This document shows positions 26,308 to 36,194 of a stretch of DNA of 64,000 nt, one piece after another. The notes beneath the pieces are model-generated. The model did not search any database, was not told the origin of the DNA, and worked only from the letters and a program-made list of their open reading frames with translations. How positions within the stretch are numbered: the first letter of the stretch is position 1; each line of letters opens with the position of its first letter. The position numbers and the translations under genes were made by a program. The DNA lies in assembly GCF_016901015.1 (NCBI RefSeq), contig NZ_JAFEUP010000001.1:124001-188000 (forward strand), read 5' to 3'. This DNA comes from Zestomonas insulae (GTDB lineage: Bacteria > Pseudomonadota > Gammaproteobacteria > Pseudomonadales > Pseudomonadaceae).

Positions 26308-26748
26308 ATGGACCTGCAGATCGACGACTTCTACAAGGACTGCGCCGCCGGCCTGCTGGCGCTCTACCAGGCCTTCCCGCGCAAGATCGCGCTGTATGTC
26401 GAAGACCTGATCGGCCGCGAAGAACCCGACGAGTTCGGCTTGCCCAGCAAGCGCCACCAGAGTTGCCTGGGCGCGCTGCTGTGGCTGGCCGACGAGGGTT
26501 ATCTGCGCTATGAATCAACCATCCAGTACGACGCACTGGACCAGGCGGTACTCAGCGAGAAGGGCTTCCTGCGCCTGTCGCGCGGGCTGCCGCATGCAGT
26601 CCGCGACGACGAGCCCCTCCCCGCCAGCGTGCGCCGCGTGTGTGCCAGCCTCGCTCATCAGCTGCGCGAAGCCATCGCCAGCGGGCACAGCGAGCGGGTC
26701 GCCCGCCTGGCGCGACTGCTGTTCGACGGCGCTAGCGACATAGCTTGA
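26308..26748 (+). CDS. conserved hypothetical protein, PA2829-like
   Basis: 146 residues, soluble, mostly helical; winged-helix-like character is possible in LGALLWLADEGYLRYESTIQYDALDQAVLSEKGFLRL, which resembles an HTH followed by a wing. The gene follows alaA by 16 bp and ends 94 bp before htpX. Not recognised beyond conservation of place. Confidence 0.8.
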   Translation: MDLQIDDFYKDCAAGLLALYQAFPRKIALYVEDLIGREEPDEFGLPSKRHQSCLGALLWLADEGYLRYESTIQYDALDQAVLSEKGFLRLSRGLPHAVRDDEPLPASVRRVCASLAHQLREAIASGHSERVARLARLLFDGASDIA

Positions 26749-26761
26749 AATAGTCGCTCGG

Positions 26762-26789
26762 TTGAACGGGCTCGGGGCAACCCTTATAT
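26762..26789 (+). promoter_or_regulatory. possible heat-shock (sigma-32) promoter of htpX
   Basis: TTGAAC, a 13-base spacer, then CCCTTATAT, resembling CTTGAAA-N13-17-CCCATNTA, about 55 bp before the htpX start. HtpX is heat/envelope-stress induced in other bacteria. The match is partial. Confidence 0.35.
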
Positions 26790-26842
26790 AGCCCGCATAG
26801 CAAAATAACTCTGTCTCTCGCCGTGAGGAGAAGCTTTACACC

Positions 26843-27733
26843 ATGATGCGCATCCTGCTGTTCCTGGCTACCAACCTGGCGGTGGTGCTGATCGCCAGCA
26901 TCACCCTCAGCCTGTTCGGCTTCAACGGGTTCATGGCAGCCAACGGCGTCGATCTCAACCTGCAGCAGCTGCTGGTGTTCTGCGCCGTGTTCGGCTTCGC
27001 CGGCTCGCTGTTCTCGCTGTTCATCTCCAAGTGGATGGCGAAGATGAGCACCGGCACCCAGATCATCAGCCAGCCGCGCACCCGTCACGAACAATGGCTG
27101 CTGCAGACCGTCGAAGAGCTGTCCCGCGACGCCGGCATCAAGATGCCGGAAGTCGGGATCTTCCCGGCCTACGAGTCAAACGCCTTCGCCACCGGCTGGA
27201 ACAAGAACGACGCGCTGGTCGCAGTCAGCCAGGGCCTGCTCGAGCGCTTCTCGCCGGATGAAGTGAAGGCCGTGCTGGCCCACGAGATCGGCCACGTGGC
27301 CAACGGCGACATGGTCACCCTGGCCCTGGTGCAGGGCGTGGTGAACACCTTCGTGATGTTCTTCGCGCGGATCATCGGCAACTTCGTCGACAAGGTGGTG
27401 TTCAAGACCGAGGAAGGCAACGGTCCGGCCTTCTACATCGCGACCATCGTCGCCGAACTGGTACTCGGCTTCCTCGCCACCGCAATCGTCATGTGGTTCT
27501 CGCGCCGCCGCGAATTCCGCGCCGACGAAGCAGGCGCTCACCTGGCCGGCACCGGAGCGATGATCAACGCCCTGCAGCGCCTGCGCGCCGAACAAGGCGT
27601 GCCGGTGCACATGCCCGACAGCCTGACCGCGTTCGGCATCAACGGCGGCATCAAGCACGGCCTGAAGAGCCTGTTCATGAGCCACCCGCCGCTGGAGCAG
27701 CGCATCGAGGCCCTGCGCCGTCGCGCAGCCTGA
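26843..27733 (+). CDS. htpX: membrane zinc protease HtpX
   Basis: 296 residues. Two N-terminal TM segments (about 4-27 and 36-58), the zinc site HEIGH (about residues 148-152) with the third ligand Glu in [12 protein letters not shown], and two further hydrophobic segments (about 160-180, 193-215). M48 family quality-control protease of the inner membrane, acting with FtsH. GAGGAG precedes the start. A strong terminator follows. Confidence 0.95.
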   Translation: MMRILLFLATNLAVVLIASITLSLFGFNGFMAANGVDLNLQQLLVFCAVFGFAGSLFSLFISKWMAKMSTGTQIISQPRTRHEQWLLQTVEELSRDAGIKMPEVGIFPAYESNAFATGWNKNDALVAVSQGLLERFSPDEVKAVLAHEIGHVANGDMVTLALVQGVVNTFVMFFARIIGNFVDKVVFKTEEGNGPAFYIATIVAELVLGFLATAIVMWFSRRREFRADEAGAHLAGTGAMINALQRLRAEQGVPVHMPDSLTAFGINGGIKHGLKSLFMSHPPLEQRIEALRRRAA

Positions 27734-27747
27734 TCGGCACACAACTG

Positions 27748-27776
27748 AAAAGGCGGCCTGCGGGCCGCCTTTTTTA
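27748..27776 (+). terminator. rho-independent terminator
   Basis: AAAAGGCGGCC-TGC-GGGCCGCCTTTTTT after htpX. Confidence 0.9.
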
Positions 27777-27879
27777 TGGCTCACTCCATCAGCTGATTCG
27801 ATGGGAATCGCCAAGAATTTATGCTGGTTGTCGATAGATAGCCTGGGGACAATAGCGCATGACTTACGAGGACTGCCCC

Positions 27880-28647
27880 ATGTTGCCCAGCCTGTTCATC
27901 TCCCACGGTTCGCCGATGCTCGCCCTGCAACCCGGCGCGAGTGGCCCCGCGCTCGCCCGCCTGGCTGCCGAGCTGCCCAAGCCGCGCGTCATCCTGGTGG
28001 TGTCCGCGCACTGGGAAAGCCCTGAACTGTTGCTCAGCAGCGCCGCGCAGCCAGCGACCTGGCATGACTTCGGTGGTTTTCCGGCGGAGCTCTACGCCGT
28101 GCAATACCCCGCCCCCGGTGCGCCCGAACTGGCGCACCAGGTGGCCGAACTGCTGAGCGAACAGGGCCTGCCCGCCAGGCTCGACGCACAGCGGCCGTTC
28201 GATCACGGCACCTGGGTGCCGTTGTCGCTGATGTATCCGGACGCTGACGTGCCCGTCGTCCAGCTGTCACTGCCCAGCCGCCTCGGCCCAGCCTTCCAGA
28301 CCCGCGTGGGGCAGGCCCTGGCACACCTGCGGCAAGACGGCGTACTGCTGATCGGCTCGGGCAGCATCACCCACAACCTCGGCGAACTGGACTGGCGCGC
28401 CGGACCGGAAGTCGTCGAGCCCTGGGCTCGCGAGTTCCGCGACTGGATCGTCGAGCAATTGGCCAGCGACGACGAAACGGCGCTGCATGACTACCGCAAC
28501 CGGGCGCCACACGCGGCGCGCAACCACCCGAGCGACGAGCACCTGCTGCCGCTGTACTTCGCCCGCGGTGCCGGCCAGCACTTCGCCCTGGTTCACCAAG
28601 GTTTCACCCTCGGCGCCTTGGGCATGGACATCTACCGCTTCGACTGA
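27880..28647 (+). CDS. ygiD: LigB-type extradiol dioxygenase, YgiD-like
   Basis: 255 residues. I prefer ATG 27880 (MLPSLFISHGSPML, the usual start, with GAGG upstream) over ATG 27859. Candidate metal ligands are His in FISHGSP, the His of SAHWES, and the conserved RPFDHGTWVPL; a late HNLGELDW also fits. The family (4,5-DOPA dioxygenase) cleaves catechol rings with Zn/Fe(II). The physiological substrate is unknown. Confidence 0.88.
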   Translation: MLPSLFISHGSPMLALQPGASGPALARLAAELPKPRVILVVSAHWESPELLLSSAAQPATWHDFGGFPAELYAVQYPAPGAPELAHQVAELLSEQGLPARLDAQRPFDHGTWVPLSLMYPDADVPVVQLSLPSRLGPAFQTRVGQALAHLRQDGVLLIGSGSITHNLGELDWRAGPEVVEPWAREFRDWIVEQLASDDETALHDYRNRAPHAARNHPSDEHLLPLYFARGAGQHFALVHQGFTLGALGMDIYRFD

Positions 28648-28662
28648 GCGCCACCCGGAAAC

Positions 28663-28693
28663 GAAAAAGCCCCGCACATGGCGGGGCTTTTTC
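28663..28693. terminator. bidirectional terminator
   Basis: GAAAAAGCCCCGC-CATG-GCGGGGCTTTTTC between convergent ygiD and deaD. Confidence 0.9.
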
Positions 28694-28704
28694 TTGGCCG
28701 AGGA

Positions 28705-30390
28705 TTAGTCCTCGCGATAACGGCGCAGCTTGAGCTGCTTGCCGCCGACGCGGGTGTCCTTCAGCTTGCCGAGCAGACGCTCGAGGCCTTCTTCCGGCAG
28801 CTCGACCAGGCTGAAGGTCTCGCGCACCTGAATGCGACCGATCGCTTCGCGGGCCAGGCCGCCTTCGTTGAGGATCGCGCCGAGCAAGTTGCGGGCGGCG
28901 ATGCCGTCGCGCAGACCCAGCGCAGTACGGCAACGTACGCGGCCTTCGCCCAGCGGCATCGGCGCGCGACGCTCGCGCGGATCACCACGACTGGCGTCAC
29001 GCTCGCGAAACTCGCCACGCGGGGCGCGCTCGCGCTGCGGGCCACCACCCGGCACCAGCGGCTGCTCGCGCTCCAGCTCGGCGAGGCTCAGCGACTGACC
29101 CTGAGTCACCTTGGCTAGCAGGGCGCTGGCCAGGGCGCGCGGGTCGCACGCCAGGTCGGCAACCAGACGGTCGAGCAGCTCGCCGTGGCTAGCCTCGGCG
29201 GTGGCGACCAGCGGCTGCAGGCCGGCAGTCAGCTTGCGGATACGCGCATCCAGCACCTGCTGGGCGTTGGGCAGACGCGCCTCGGCGACTTTCTGGCCGG
29301 TCACGCGCTCGATGACCTGCAGCATACGACGCTCGCGCGGGGTCACCAGCAGCAGCGCACGGCCTTCGCGACCGGCACGGCCGGTACGACCGATGCGGTG
29401 CACGTAGGACTCGGGGTCATACGGCATGTCGATGTTGAACACGTGGGTGATGCGCGGCACGTCGAGACCGCGCGCCGCCACGTCGGTGGCAACCACGATG
29501 TCGAGACGACCGTCTTTCAGCGATTCGATGACGCGCTCACGCTGGTTTTGGGCGATGTCGCCGTTCAGTGCGGCTACCTTGTAGCCCTTGGCTTCGAGGG
29601 CCGAGGTGACGTCCAGGGTGGCCTGCTTGGTACGCACGAAAGCGATCAGCGCGTCGAAGTCTTCGACTTCCAGCAGGCTGAGCACCGCCGGGATCTTCTG
29701 ATCGGCATGCACCATCAGGTGGGCCTGCTCGATCGCGGTCACAGTCTGGGTCTTGGCGGCGATCTTGATGTGCTTCGGCTCGCGCAGGTGGCGCTCGGCG
29801 ATGGCACGGATCGAAGCCGGCAGCGTGGCGGAGAACAGCACGGTCTGGCGGCTTTCCGGCATCGCGTTGAAGATCACTTCCAGGTCGTCCATGAAGCCGA
29901 GCTTGAGCATCTCGTCAGCTTCGTCGAGCACCAGGTGGTGCACGGTGGACAGCATGTTCTCGTCGCGGCGCAGGTGGTCGCACAGGCGGCCCGGGGTGGC
30001 GACGATGATCTGCGCGCCCTGGCGAATCGCCTTGAGCTGCGGGCCCATCGGCGCGCCGCCGTACACGGCGATGACGTTCACGCCCGGCATCTGCTTGGAG
30101 TAGGTCTCGAACGCGGTGGCCACTTGCAGGGCCAGCTCGCGAGTCGGCGCCAGCACCAGAACTTGCGGCTCACGCTTGGCCGGGTCGATGCGGCTGAGGA
30201 TCGGCAGCGCGAAGGCCGCGGTCTTGCCGGTACCGGTCTGCGCCTGGCCGATCACGTCGTGGCCGGCGAGGATCATCGGGATCGCTTGCGCCTGGATCGG
30301 CGAAGGCTCTTCGTAGCCGGTGGCGATGACCGCCGCAACAATAGAAGGAAGAAGGTCGAGCTCGGCGAAGCCGCCGGTTACCTGAGTCAT
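28705..30390 (-). CDS. deaD: DEAD-box RNA helicase DeaD/CsdA
   Basis: 561 residues. Q-motif GYEEPSPIQAQAIP, Walker A AQTGTGKT, PTRELALQ, DEAD (VLDEADEM), SAT (FSATLP), VATDVAARGLDV and HRIGRTGRAGR are all present. The C-terminal part has an Arg/Glu-rich linker (about 440-480) and a DbpA-like RNA-binding domain (about 485-561). It remodels structured RNA and aids ribosome assembly, especially in the cold. ATG 30390 follows AGAGGCAG. The 357-base leader/intergenic region upstream would suit cold-shock regulation. Confidence 0.93.
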   Translation of the reverse strand: MTQVTGGFAELDLLPSIVAAVIATGYEEPSPIQAQAIPMILAGHDVIGQAQTGTGKTAAFALPILSRIDPAKREPQVLVLAPTRELALQVATAFETYSKQMPGVNVIAVYGGAPMGPQLKAIRQGAQIIVATPGRLCDHLRRDENMLSTVHHLVLDEADEMLKLGFMDDLEVIFNAMPESRQTVLFSATLPASIRAIAERHLREPKHIKIAAKTQTVTAIEQAHLMVHADQKIPAVLSLLEVEDFDALIAFVRTKQATLDVTSALEAKGYKVAALNGDIAQNQRERVIESLKDGRLDIVVATDVAARGLDVPRITHVFNIDMPYDPESYVHRIGRTGRAGREGRALLLVTPRERRMLQVIERVTGQKVAEARLPNAQQVLDARIRKLTAGLQPLVATAEASHGELLDRLVADLACDPRALASALLAKVTQGQSLSLAELEREQPLVPGGGPQRERAPRGEFRERDASRGDPRERRAPMPLGEGRVRCRTALGLRDGIAARNLLGAILNEGGLAREAIGRIQVRETFSLVELPEEGLERLLGKLKDTRVGGKQLKLRRYRED

Positions 30391-30747
30391 GGGTCTGCCT
30401 CTAAATCCGCAAAGACCCATGCCCTAGACTGCGCATGCCGTGTCCGACCCGATGGGTCACCCTGGCAGCCTGTATGGCGGGGATCTGCGAAAAGTGTGAA
30501 TGGGTGAATCGTCAAGGATAGCCCGCAGAGCGGACACGCTGCCGAAGCGAGGCTTCGGGGGAGATTGCACTACCTCTAACGCGACCGGTTTACGGCCGGC
30601 GCGCACTATACAGCAAAAAATCGGCCACGCGCAGAAAATCCCGGCCCAGCCGGCTGGACGGTCATCTGCGGCAGGCTTGGACAAACCCTGCAATGCCGCG
30701 TTATACAAGGCGTTCGCGCCCTCACCCCACACAAAGGAAATGCCGGC
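30391..30747. other. divergent intergenic region between deaD and a crotonase gene
   Basis: 357 bases without a convincing ORF. A small hairpin GCCGAAG-CGAGG-CTTCGGG lies at about 30542-30560 and AT-rich stretches lie at 30590-30620. It probably holds the deaD leader and both promoters; no specific motif is assigned. Confidence 0.4.
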
Positions 30748-31539
30748 ATGACTCACAGCTCCAGCGGCCGCGTCACCCGTGAAAAGCGTGGCCACCTCCT
30801 GCTGATTGGCCTGGATCGTGTCGACAAACGCAACGCCTTCGACCTGACGATGCTCACCGAGCTGTGCCTGGCCTACGGCGAGTTCGAGCGCGACCCCGAC
30901 GCGCGGGTCGCCCTGGTGTTCGCCCACGGCGAGCACTTCACCGGCGGCATGGACCTGCCCAGCATCGGCCCGAGCTTGGCGGCCGGCTGGAAAGTCCCGG
31001 CCAAGGGCCGCGACCCGTTCGGCACCTTTGGCGGCCAGCGGGTCAGCAAGCCGGTGATCGTTGCTGCGCAAGGTTACTGTTTCACTGTCGGCATCGAGCT
31101 GATGCTCGCTTCGGACATCAACCTCTGCTCCAGCAATGCGCGCTTCGCGCAGATGGAAGTGCAACGCGGCATCTTCCCGTTCGCCGGCGCCACCCTGCGC
31201 CTGCCGAAGATCGCCGGCTGGGGCAATGCGATGCGCTGGCTGCTCACCGGCGACCAGTTCGACGCCTTCGAGGCCTACCGCCTCGGCCTGGTCCAGGAAG
31301 TGGTCGCCCCGGAAGAGCTGATGCCGCGTGCCCTGCAGCTCGCCGAGCGAATCGCCGAGCAGGCCCCACTGGGCGTCCAGGCGACCCTCGCCTCGGCCCG
31401 CCAGGCGCTCACCGAAGGCGAAAGTGCGGCGATCGCCAGCTTCGCCACCCAGGTGCCGGCGCTAATGGCCAGCGAAGACGCCGCCGAGGGCCTGCGAGCC
31501 ATGCAGGAGCGCCGGCCCGGCGACTTCAAGGGCCGCTGA
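30748..31539 (+). CDS. enoyl-CoA hydratase/isomerase family protein
   Basis: 263 residues, crotonase fold. The first oxyanion-hole block is GEHFTGGMDLPS and the second is GYCFTVGIELMLASDI. Where classical hydratases have Glu, the region reads FAQMEVQRGIFPFAGAT, with a Glu on the corresponding helix. It acts on a CoA thioester in the cytoplasm; the exact reaction is unknown. Monocistronic and divergent from deaD; a REP palindrome follows the stop. Confidence 0.88.
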   Translation: MTHSSSGRVTREKRGHLLLIGLDRVDKRNAFDLTMLTELCLAYGEFERDPDARVALVFAHGEHFTGGMDLPSIGPSLAAGWKVPAKGRDPFGTFGGQRVSKPVIVAAQGYCFTVGIELMLASDINLCSSNARFAQMEVQRGIFPFAGATLRLPKIAGWGNAMRWLLTGDQFDAFEAYRLGLVQEVVAPEELMPRALQLAERIAEQAPLGVQATLASARQALTEGESAAIASFATQVPALMASEDAAEGLRAMQERRPGDFKGR

Positions 31540-31545
31540 CAACCT

Positions 31546-31616
31546 GTAGGAGCGAATTCATTCGCGAACAGCGGCAACGCAGAGCTGCCGGTTATCGCGA
31601 ATGAATTCGCTCCTAC
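31546..31616. repeat. paired REP palindrome
   Basis: Two perfect inverted 22-base arms (31546-31567 and 31595-31616), starting GTAGGAGCGAATTC and each itself partly palindromic (GAATTCATTCGCGA), flank 27 bases. It sits between convergent genes. One arm recurs at 37028-37049. Confidence 0.85.
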
Positions 31617-31619
31617 GGG

Positions 31620-33779
31620 TCAGGCCGCCACTGCCGTCGAACTGACCCGGAACTGGCCGACCAGCTGCTGCAGTTTGCTCGCCGTGTGGCGCACCGTCTC
31701 GGCGCTGGAGTGCAGCACACCGACGGTCTCGCCCATCTCCCCGGAGGCCTGGTCGACGCTGCGGATGCTCTGCCCGTAGTCCAGGCTGCGCTCGTTGAGC
31801 TGCTGGATGATCTCGAACATGCGCTCGACGGTCTGGTGCAGATGCAGGTTTTCCGAGGACGCTTCCTCGGTCATGCGCAGGCTGCTGTCGACGTTCTTCA
31901 CCCCTTCCTGCATGAACGCCACCGCCTCCTGGGTCTCGCTCTGCAGGCCCTCGACCATGCTGCGGATGTCCGCCGCCGCGCTGGCCGTGCGCGACGCCAG
32001 GGTGCGCACCTCGCCGGCCACCACGGCGAAACCCCGTCCGTGCTCGCCTGCCCGCGCCGCCTCGATCGCCGCGTTGAGGGCCAGCAGGTTGGTCTGGTTG
32101 GTGATATCGGTGATCAGGCCGACAATGTTGCCGATCTCGCCCATGCGACTGTCCAGCGACTGCACGCTGCGCGCCGAGCGCGCCACCACGTCGCGGATCG
32201 ACTGGGTGCCAGCGCGCACCACCGCGAAGCGCTCGCGGGCACGCTCGACCACCTCATCCATCGCCTGCTTCATTTCCTCGGCGGTCATCGAGGCCTGCTG
32301 GATCTCGCCGAGCTGCTCCTCGACCAGCAACAGCATGCGGTGCACCGCCTCGGTCACCTCGCGGGTGGTCTTGCCCGCCTCGCTGCTGCGGTCGAGCATC
32401 GCCTCGTTGGTCTGCCGCACGCTGAGCGAGGCCTGGATCACCTGGCCGACGATGCCGTCGAGGTTGTCGATGAAACTGTTAATCCAGCGGCCCATGTCGC
32501 CGGTCTCGTCCGCCACCAGGCGACTGCTGTCGAGGCGCTGGCGCAGGTTGCCCTCGCCTTCGGCGATGGTGCGGATCACCTCGGTCATACCCATCATCCG
32601 CGCCGCCAGACGCTTCGGCCCGAAGGTCGCGAAGCACCAGGCGCCGCCGAGCAGCATGCCGCCGTCGACCAGGTCCAGCGCCCACAACGGCAGGCCGCTG
32701 AAGTGCTGGAGCAGGCTGCGGATGGCGAACAGCACGGTGACGGTGGCGAGATAGGTCTTCATCAGCCCGAGGCTCAGCGAACGACGCCGGTAGACCTCCT
32801 CCAGGTCGGCCTCGCACATCATTCCCCAGCGGTCGGGCGAGCCGGGCAGCTCAAAGGTCACGCCCTTGCCTATCACCGGGATGTGCCGGTAGTCGGAGTA
32901 GCCGGGATAGGTGACGAACAGGTTGGCGCCGTTGCGGATCGTTTCGCGCACCCCGGGGTGCAACTGGCCGGTGGCCGGATCGACGAAGCGCAGCTCCAGC
33001 TCGGTGTGCTCGCGCACACGCACCACGCCCCAGTCGGTATTCACCCCGCTCTTCAGGTTCTCGCCGTGGCTGAAGGTGTTGTCCTCGAAGCGCGAGCGCG
33101 ACAGCGCGGTGCCCGGCTCTATACGCCGGTCGAAGCGCGCCTCGACCATGAACAGGTAGTTGTCCCCGGACTCCGGGTAGATGTGCCCGGCTTCGCGCTG
33201 GATCAGGTCGCCGAGCACGTCGTTCGGCACCCGTCCACACAGGCAACCCTGCACCTCGCCGGCGACCTTGATGGGCTGGTAGAACATCAGCGTCACCGCA
33301 TCGTGGAAGCGCGAACTGGACGGGCCGATGGCCTGGGTCAACGGGTCGACGTAGGGGCCGTGCAGGAACGCCTGCTTGAGCCCGGCGGCCAGCGCCGCCG
33401 GCTGCAGATCGCTGGCGCCGACGTGGGCGGCGTGGGTCGAAGCAAGGACCTTGCCGTCACGTCCGACGACGAACAGTTCGGAAAAATCGCCGGCCTGACG
33501 GCGCTTCTCGGCAAGCAGACTGGCGTCGCCACTGGCGAGCTGGTCACCGAGCGCCGCGGCCAGCTCGGCCATGTGTTCCCAGTTGGCGCGCGCCCAGTTC
33601 TGCAGGATGCGCACGCGGGTCTGGGCGATGCCCTCGAAGGTCCGTTCGACCTGCGGGTAGATGCTGCGGTTGAGCCAGCAGGCGCGCGACATCGCCAGCT
33701 TGCCGGCCTTGCCGAACCAGGGCAGCCAGGCGCGCTCGGCGGGCGACAGGTGCATCGCGGTACTTTGCAGAAGAGACAT
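31620..33779 (-). CDS. methyl-accepting chemotaxis protein with N-terminal cytoplasmic-looking sensor
   Basis: 719 residues. Unusual topology: no hydrophobic segment in the first 330 residues, a Cache/PDC-like sensor there ([15 protein letters not shown] and [16 protein letters not shown]), then a TM hairpin (about 334-355 and 365-385), a HAMP-like stretch and the signalling helices with the hairpin tip [34 protein letters not shown] (about 565-600). AAGGAG precedes the start. It should talk to CheA/CheW. The ligand is unknown. In gene order it resembles PA2867 of PAO1 only loosely. Confidence 0.88.
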   Translation of the reverse strand: MSLLQSTAMHLSPAERAWLPWFGKAGKLAMSRACWLNRSIYPQVERTFEGIAQTRVRILQNWARANWEHMAELAAALGDQLASGDASLLAEKRRQAGDFSELFVVGRDGKVLASTHAAHVGASDLQPAALAAGLKQAFLHGPYVDPLTQAIGPSSSRFHDAVTLMFYQPIKVAGEVQGCLCGRVPNDVLGDLIQREAGHIYPESGDNYLFMVEARFDRRIEPGTALSRSRFEDNTFSHGENLKSGVNTDWGVVRVREHTELELRFVDPATGQLHPGVRETIRNGANLFVTYPGYSDYRHIPVIGKGVTFELPGSPDRWGMMCEADLEEVYRRRSLSLGLMKTYLATVTVLFAIRSLLQHFSGLPLWALDLVDGGMLLGGAWCFATFGPKRLAARMMGMTEVIRTIAEGEGNLRQRLDSSRLVADETGDMGRWINSFIDNLDGIVGQVIQASLSVRQTNEAMLDRSSEAGKTTREVTEAVHRMLLLVEEQLGEIQQASMTAEEMKQAMDEVVERARERFAVVRAGTQSIRDVVARSARSVQSLDSRMGEIGNIVGLITDITNQTNLLALNAAIEAARAGEHGRGFAVVAGEVRTLASRTASAAADIRSMVEGLQSETQEAVAFMQEGVKNVDSSLRMTEEASSENLHLHQTVERMFEIIQQLNERSLDYGQSIRSVDQASGEMGETVGVLHSSAETVRHTASKLQQLVGQFRVSSTAVAA

Positions 33780-33956
33780 GCGGGGGCTCCTTACTACATG
33801 ACATCAAGGAGCCAGCATCTCAGCAATATGCAGGCCAGAGAGCGTCTAGCCTGCGGGTTGCGGGGTCTGCGGCGGGAAACCCCGCAGCTTCGGGGCGGCG
33901 CTGCGCGCGGCAAATGCACCAAAACCACCCAGCGCTGCGGATCGCGGTGCAGCGCG

Positions 33957-34721
33957 TCAGCTCGCCGGGCGCATCACGTCGATCAGCGACTGCAGCGAGT
34001 AGCCCAGGCGCGGCGCCAGCGCGCGGGCCCGCTCGCTCAGCGCGGCAACATCGAGGGTCTGATCGAGATCGGCGGGAATAAGCAGCACCACGTTGCCCTC
34101 CTTCACCGGAATCTCCCAGTAATGGCGGTAGAACAGACCGCGCAGCAGCGCGGCGCCCAGCGGCGCACCAGCGTCGGTGCCCCACTGGTTGATCACCAGC
34201 CAGCCGCCCGGATTGAGGTGCTGCTGACAGGCTTGGAGGAAGTTCCAGGCGAGGTGGCCGACGCCGGGGCCGGTGTCGGTGTACAGGTCGAGAAAGATCA
34301 GGTCGGCACGCTCGGCGGTGGGCAGCAGTTCCATAGCGTCGCCGACGCGCAGGGTCAGGCGCGGGTCGTCGTCGAGACCGAGGTACTCGATGGCCAGACG
34401 CGGCACCTCGGGACGCAGCTCGATGGCTTCGACGTCTTCCAGAGTGCTGACGAACTTCAGGCAGGCCTGGGTCAGGGTGCCGGCGCCGAGGCCGAGGAAC
34501 AGCGCGCTTTCCGCACCCGAATGGGCCAGCGCGGCGAGCAGCATGGCGCGCGTGTAGTCGTACTCCAGCCAGCTCGGATCGGCGGTGAACACGCAGCTCT
34601 GCTCGATGGCCTCACCGAACTCGAGGAACCGGTAGTCGCCGATCTCGACCACGCGGATCACGCCGAAGGCATCGTGCACTTCGGCCAGCAGGCGCTCTTC
34701 TTTCAAGTCTTCGTGCGACAC
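33957..34721 (-). CDS. spermidine synthase-like methyltransferase-fold protein
   Basis: 254 residues. GTG 34721 is chosen because GGAGGAG lies 7 bases upstream; an upstream ATG would add 24 residues without a ribosome site. A Rossmann core is seen in ALFLGLGAGTLTQACLKF, VEAIELRPEVPRLA and LTLRVGDAMELLPTAERADLIFLDLYTDTG, as in the SpeE superfamily. The aminopropyltransferase N-terminal domain is short, so polyamine synthesis is not assured. Confidence 0.8.
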   Translation of the reverse strand: MSHEDLKEERLLAEVHDAFGVIRVVEIGDYRFLEFGEAIEQSCVFTADPSWLEYDYTRAMLLAALAHSGAESALFLGLGAGTLTQACLKFVSTLEDVEAIELRPEVPRLAIEYLGLDDDPRLTLRVGDAMELLPTAERADLIFLDLYTDTGPGVGHLAWNFLQACQQHLNPGGWLVINQWGTDAGAPLGAALLRGLFYRHYWEIPVKEGNVVLLIPADLDQTLDVAALSERARALAPRLGYSLQSLIDVMRPAS

Positions 34722-34856
34722 CAACCAACTCCTCCCGGACGCGGCGTGACATCGCCGACCAACCGCCCAATGGTTATCGGCGCCGATTGTCATTGAAGAA
34801 GCAGGCCCCGGTCACGGGATAATTCCGTCATACCAACAAGACGGTCGAGGTTCCCT

Positions 34857-36194
34857 ATGTACGCCATTATCGGCGCTGGCCCCATGGGCCTGTGCACTGC
34901 CCGGCAGCTGCACAAGCACGGCATTCCCTTCGTCGGCTTCGAGCTGCACAGCGACGTCGGTGGCCTGTGGGACATCGATAACCCGCACAGCACCATGTAC
35001 GAATCGGCGCACCTGATTTCCTCCAAGGGCACCACCGAGTTCAGCGAATTCCCGATGCGCGCCGACGTCGCGCCGTACCCGCACCACAGCGAGATGCGCC
35101 GCTACTTCCGCGACTACGCCAAGCAGTTCGGCCTCTACGAGCACTATCAGTTCAACACCCGCGTGGTCAGCGTCGAGCGCCTGGAACAGGGCTGGAAGCT
35201 GACCAGCGAGCGCGCCGGCGAACAGCGCGAGTGGCACTTCGACGGCGTGCTGATCGCCAACGGCACCCTGCACACCCCCAACCTGCCACGTCTGCCCGGC
35301 GAGTTCGGCGGCGAGCTGCTGCACTCCAGCGAGTACTGCTCGCCAGCGGTGTTCGAGGGCAAGCGCGTGCTGGTGGTCGGCTGCGGCAACTCGGCCTGCG
35401 ACATCGCCGTCGACGCGGTGCACCGCGCCGCCTCAGTCGACCTATCGGTGCGTCGTGGCTACTACTTCTTGCCCAAATTCATCCTCGGCAAGCCGACCGA
35501 CACCTTCGGCGGCGCGATCAAGCTGCCGCGCCCGCTCAAGCAAAAGCTCGACGGTCTGCTGGTCCGCGCGCTGGTCGGCAAGCCGTCGCAGTACGGCCTG
35601 CCCGACCCCGACTACAAGCTCTACGAATCGCACCCGGTGATGAACTCGCTGGTCCTGCACCACCTCGGCCACGGCGACATCAAGGCGCGCCGCGACATCG
35701 CCAAGATCGACGGCAAGCAGGTGACCTTCACCGACGGCGAGCAGGCCGAGTACGACCTGATCCTGATGGGTACCGGCTACAAGCTGGACTACCCGTTCAT
35801 CGACCGCGCCCACCTCAACTGGCCGCAGCGCGCCGGTGCGCCACAGCTGTACCTCAACGTGTTCCACCCGGAGTACGACGACCTGTTCATGATGGGCATG
35901 GTCGAGGCGTCCGGCCTCGGCTGGCAGGGCCGTGACGAGCAGGCCGAACTGGTCGCCCGTTACATCCGCCAGCTGCAGAGCGGCAGCGATGCGGCGCAGC
36001 GCTTCAAGGCGCTCAAGCGCGAGCGCGCCGGCATCCGCCTCGACGGCGGCTACGACTACCTGGACCTCGAGCGCATGGCCTACTACGTGCATAAGGACAG
36101 CTACCGCGCCAGCATTAAGCAGCACAGCCAGGAACTGGCCGCCGGCCTGCCCGCGGCCAGTAGCGCCGCGCTCCACCCAGTCGCGCAGCCATGA
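34857..36194 (+). CDS. flavin-containing monooxygenase (FMO/Baeyer-Villiger type)
   Basis: 445 residues. FAD site GAGPMGLC (6-13), NADPH Rossmann motif VVGCGNSACDIAVD (about 169-182) and the FMO fingerprint FGGELLHSSEY (FxGxxxHxxxY) directly before it. It would oxygenate a soft nucleophile or ketone with NADPH and O2. It overlaps the following SDR gene by 4 bases, suggesting a two-step oxidation: alcohol to ketone by the SDR, ketone to ester by the monooxygenase. The substrate is unknown. Confidence 0.9.
   Translation: MYAIIGAGPMGLCTARQLHKHGIPFVGFELHSDVGGLWDIDNPHSTMYESAHLISSKGTTEFSEFPMRADVAPYPHHSEMRRYFRDYAKQFGLYEHYQFNTRVVSVERLEQGWKLTSERAGEQREWHFDGVLIANGTLHTPNLPRLPGEFGGELLHSSEYCSPAVFEGKRVLVVGCGNSACDIAVDAVHRAASVDLSVRRGYYFLPKFILGKPTDTFGGAIKLPRPLKQKLDGLLVRALVGKPSQYGLPDPDYKLYESHPVMNSLVLHHLGHGDIKARRDIAKIDGKQVTFTDGEQAEYDLILMGTGYKLDYPFIDRAHLNWPQRAGAPQLYLNVFHPEYDDLFMMGMVEASGLGWQGRDEQAELVARYIRQLQSGSDAAQRFKALKRERAGIRLDGGYDYLDLERMAYYVHKDSYRASIKQHSQELAAGLPAASSAALHPVAQP

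Noticed and set aside
33830..33930. Hairpin GCGGGGT...ACCCCGC downstream of the spermidine-synthase-like gene as terminator
   Set aside because: No T-run on the relevant strand and multiple competing foldings; too weak to annotate.
31686..34796. Open frame of about 1000 codons antisense to the chemoreceptor and spermidine-synthase-like genes
   Set aside because: It crosses two real genes and an intergenic region; His/Gln/Arg-rich with no recognisable fold.
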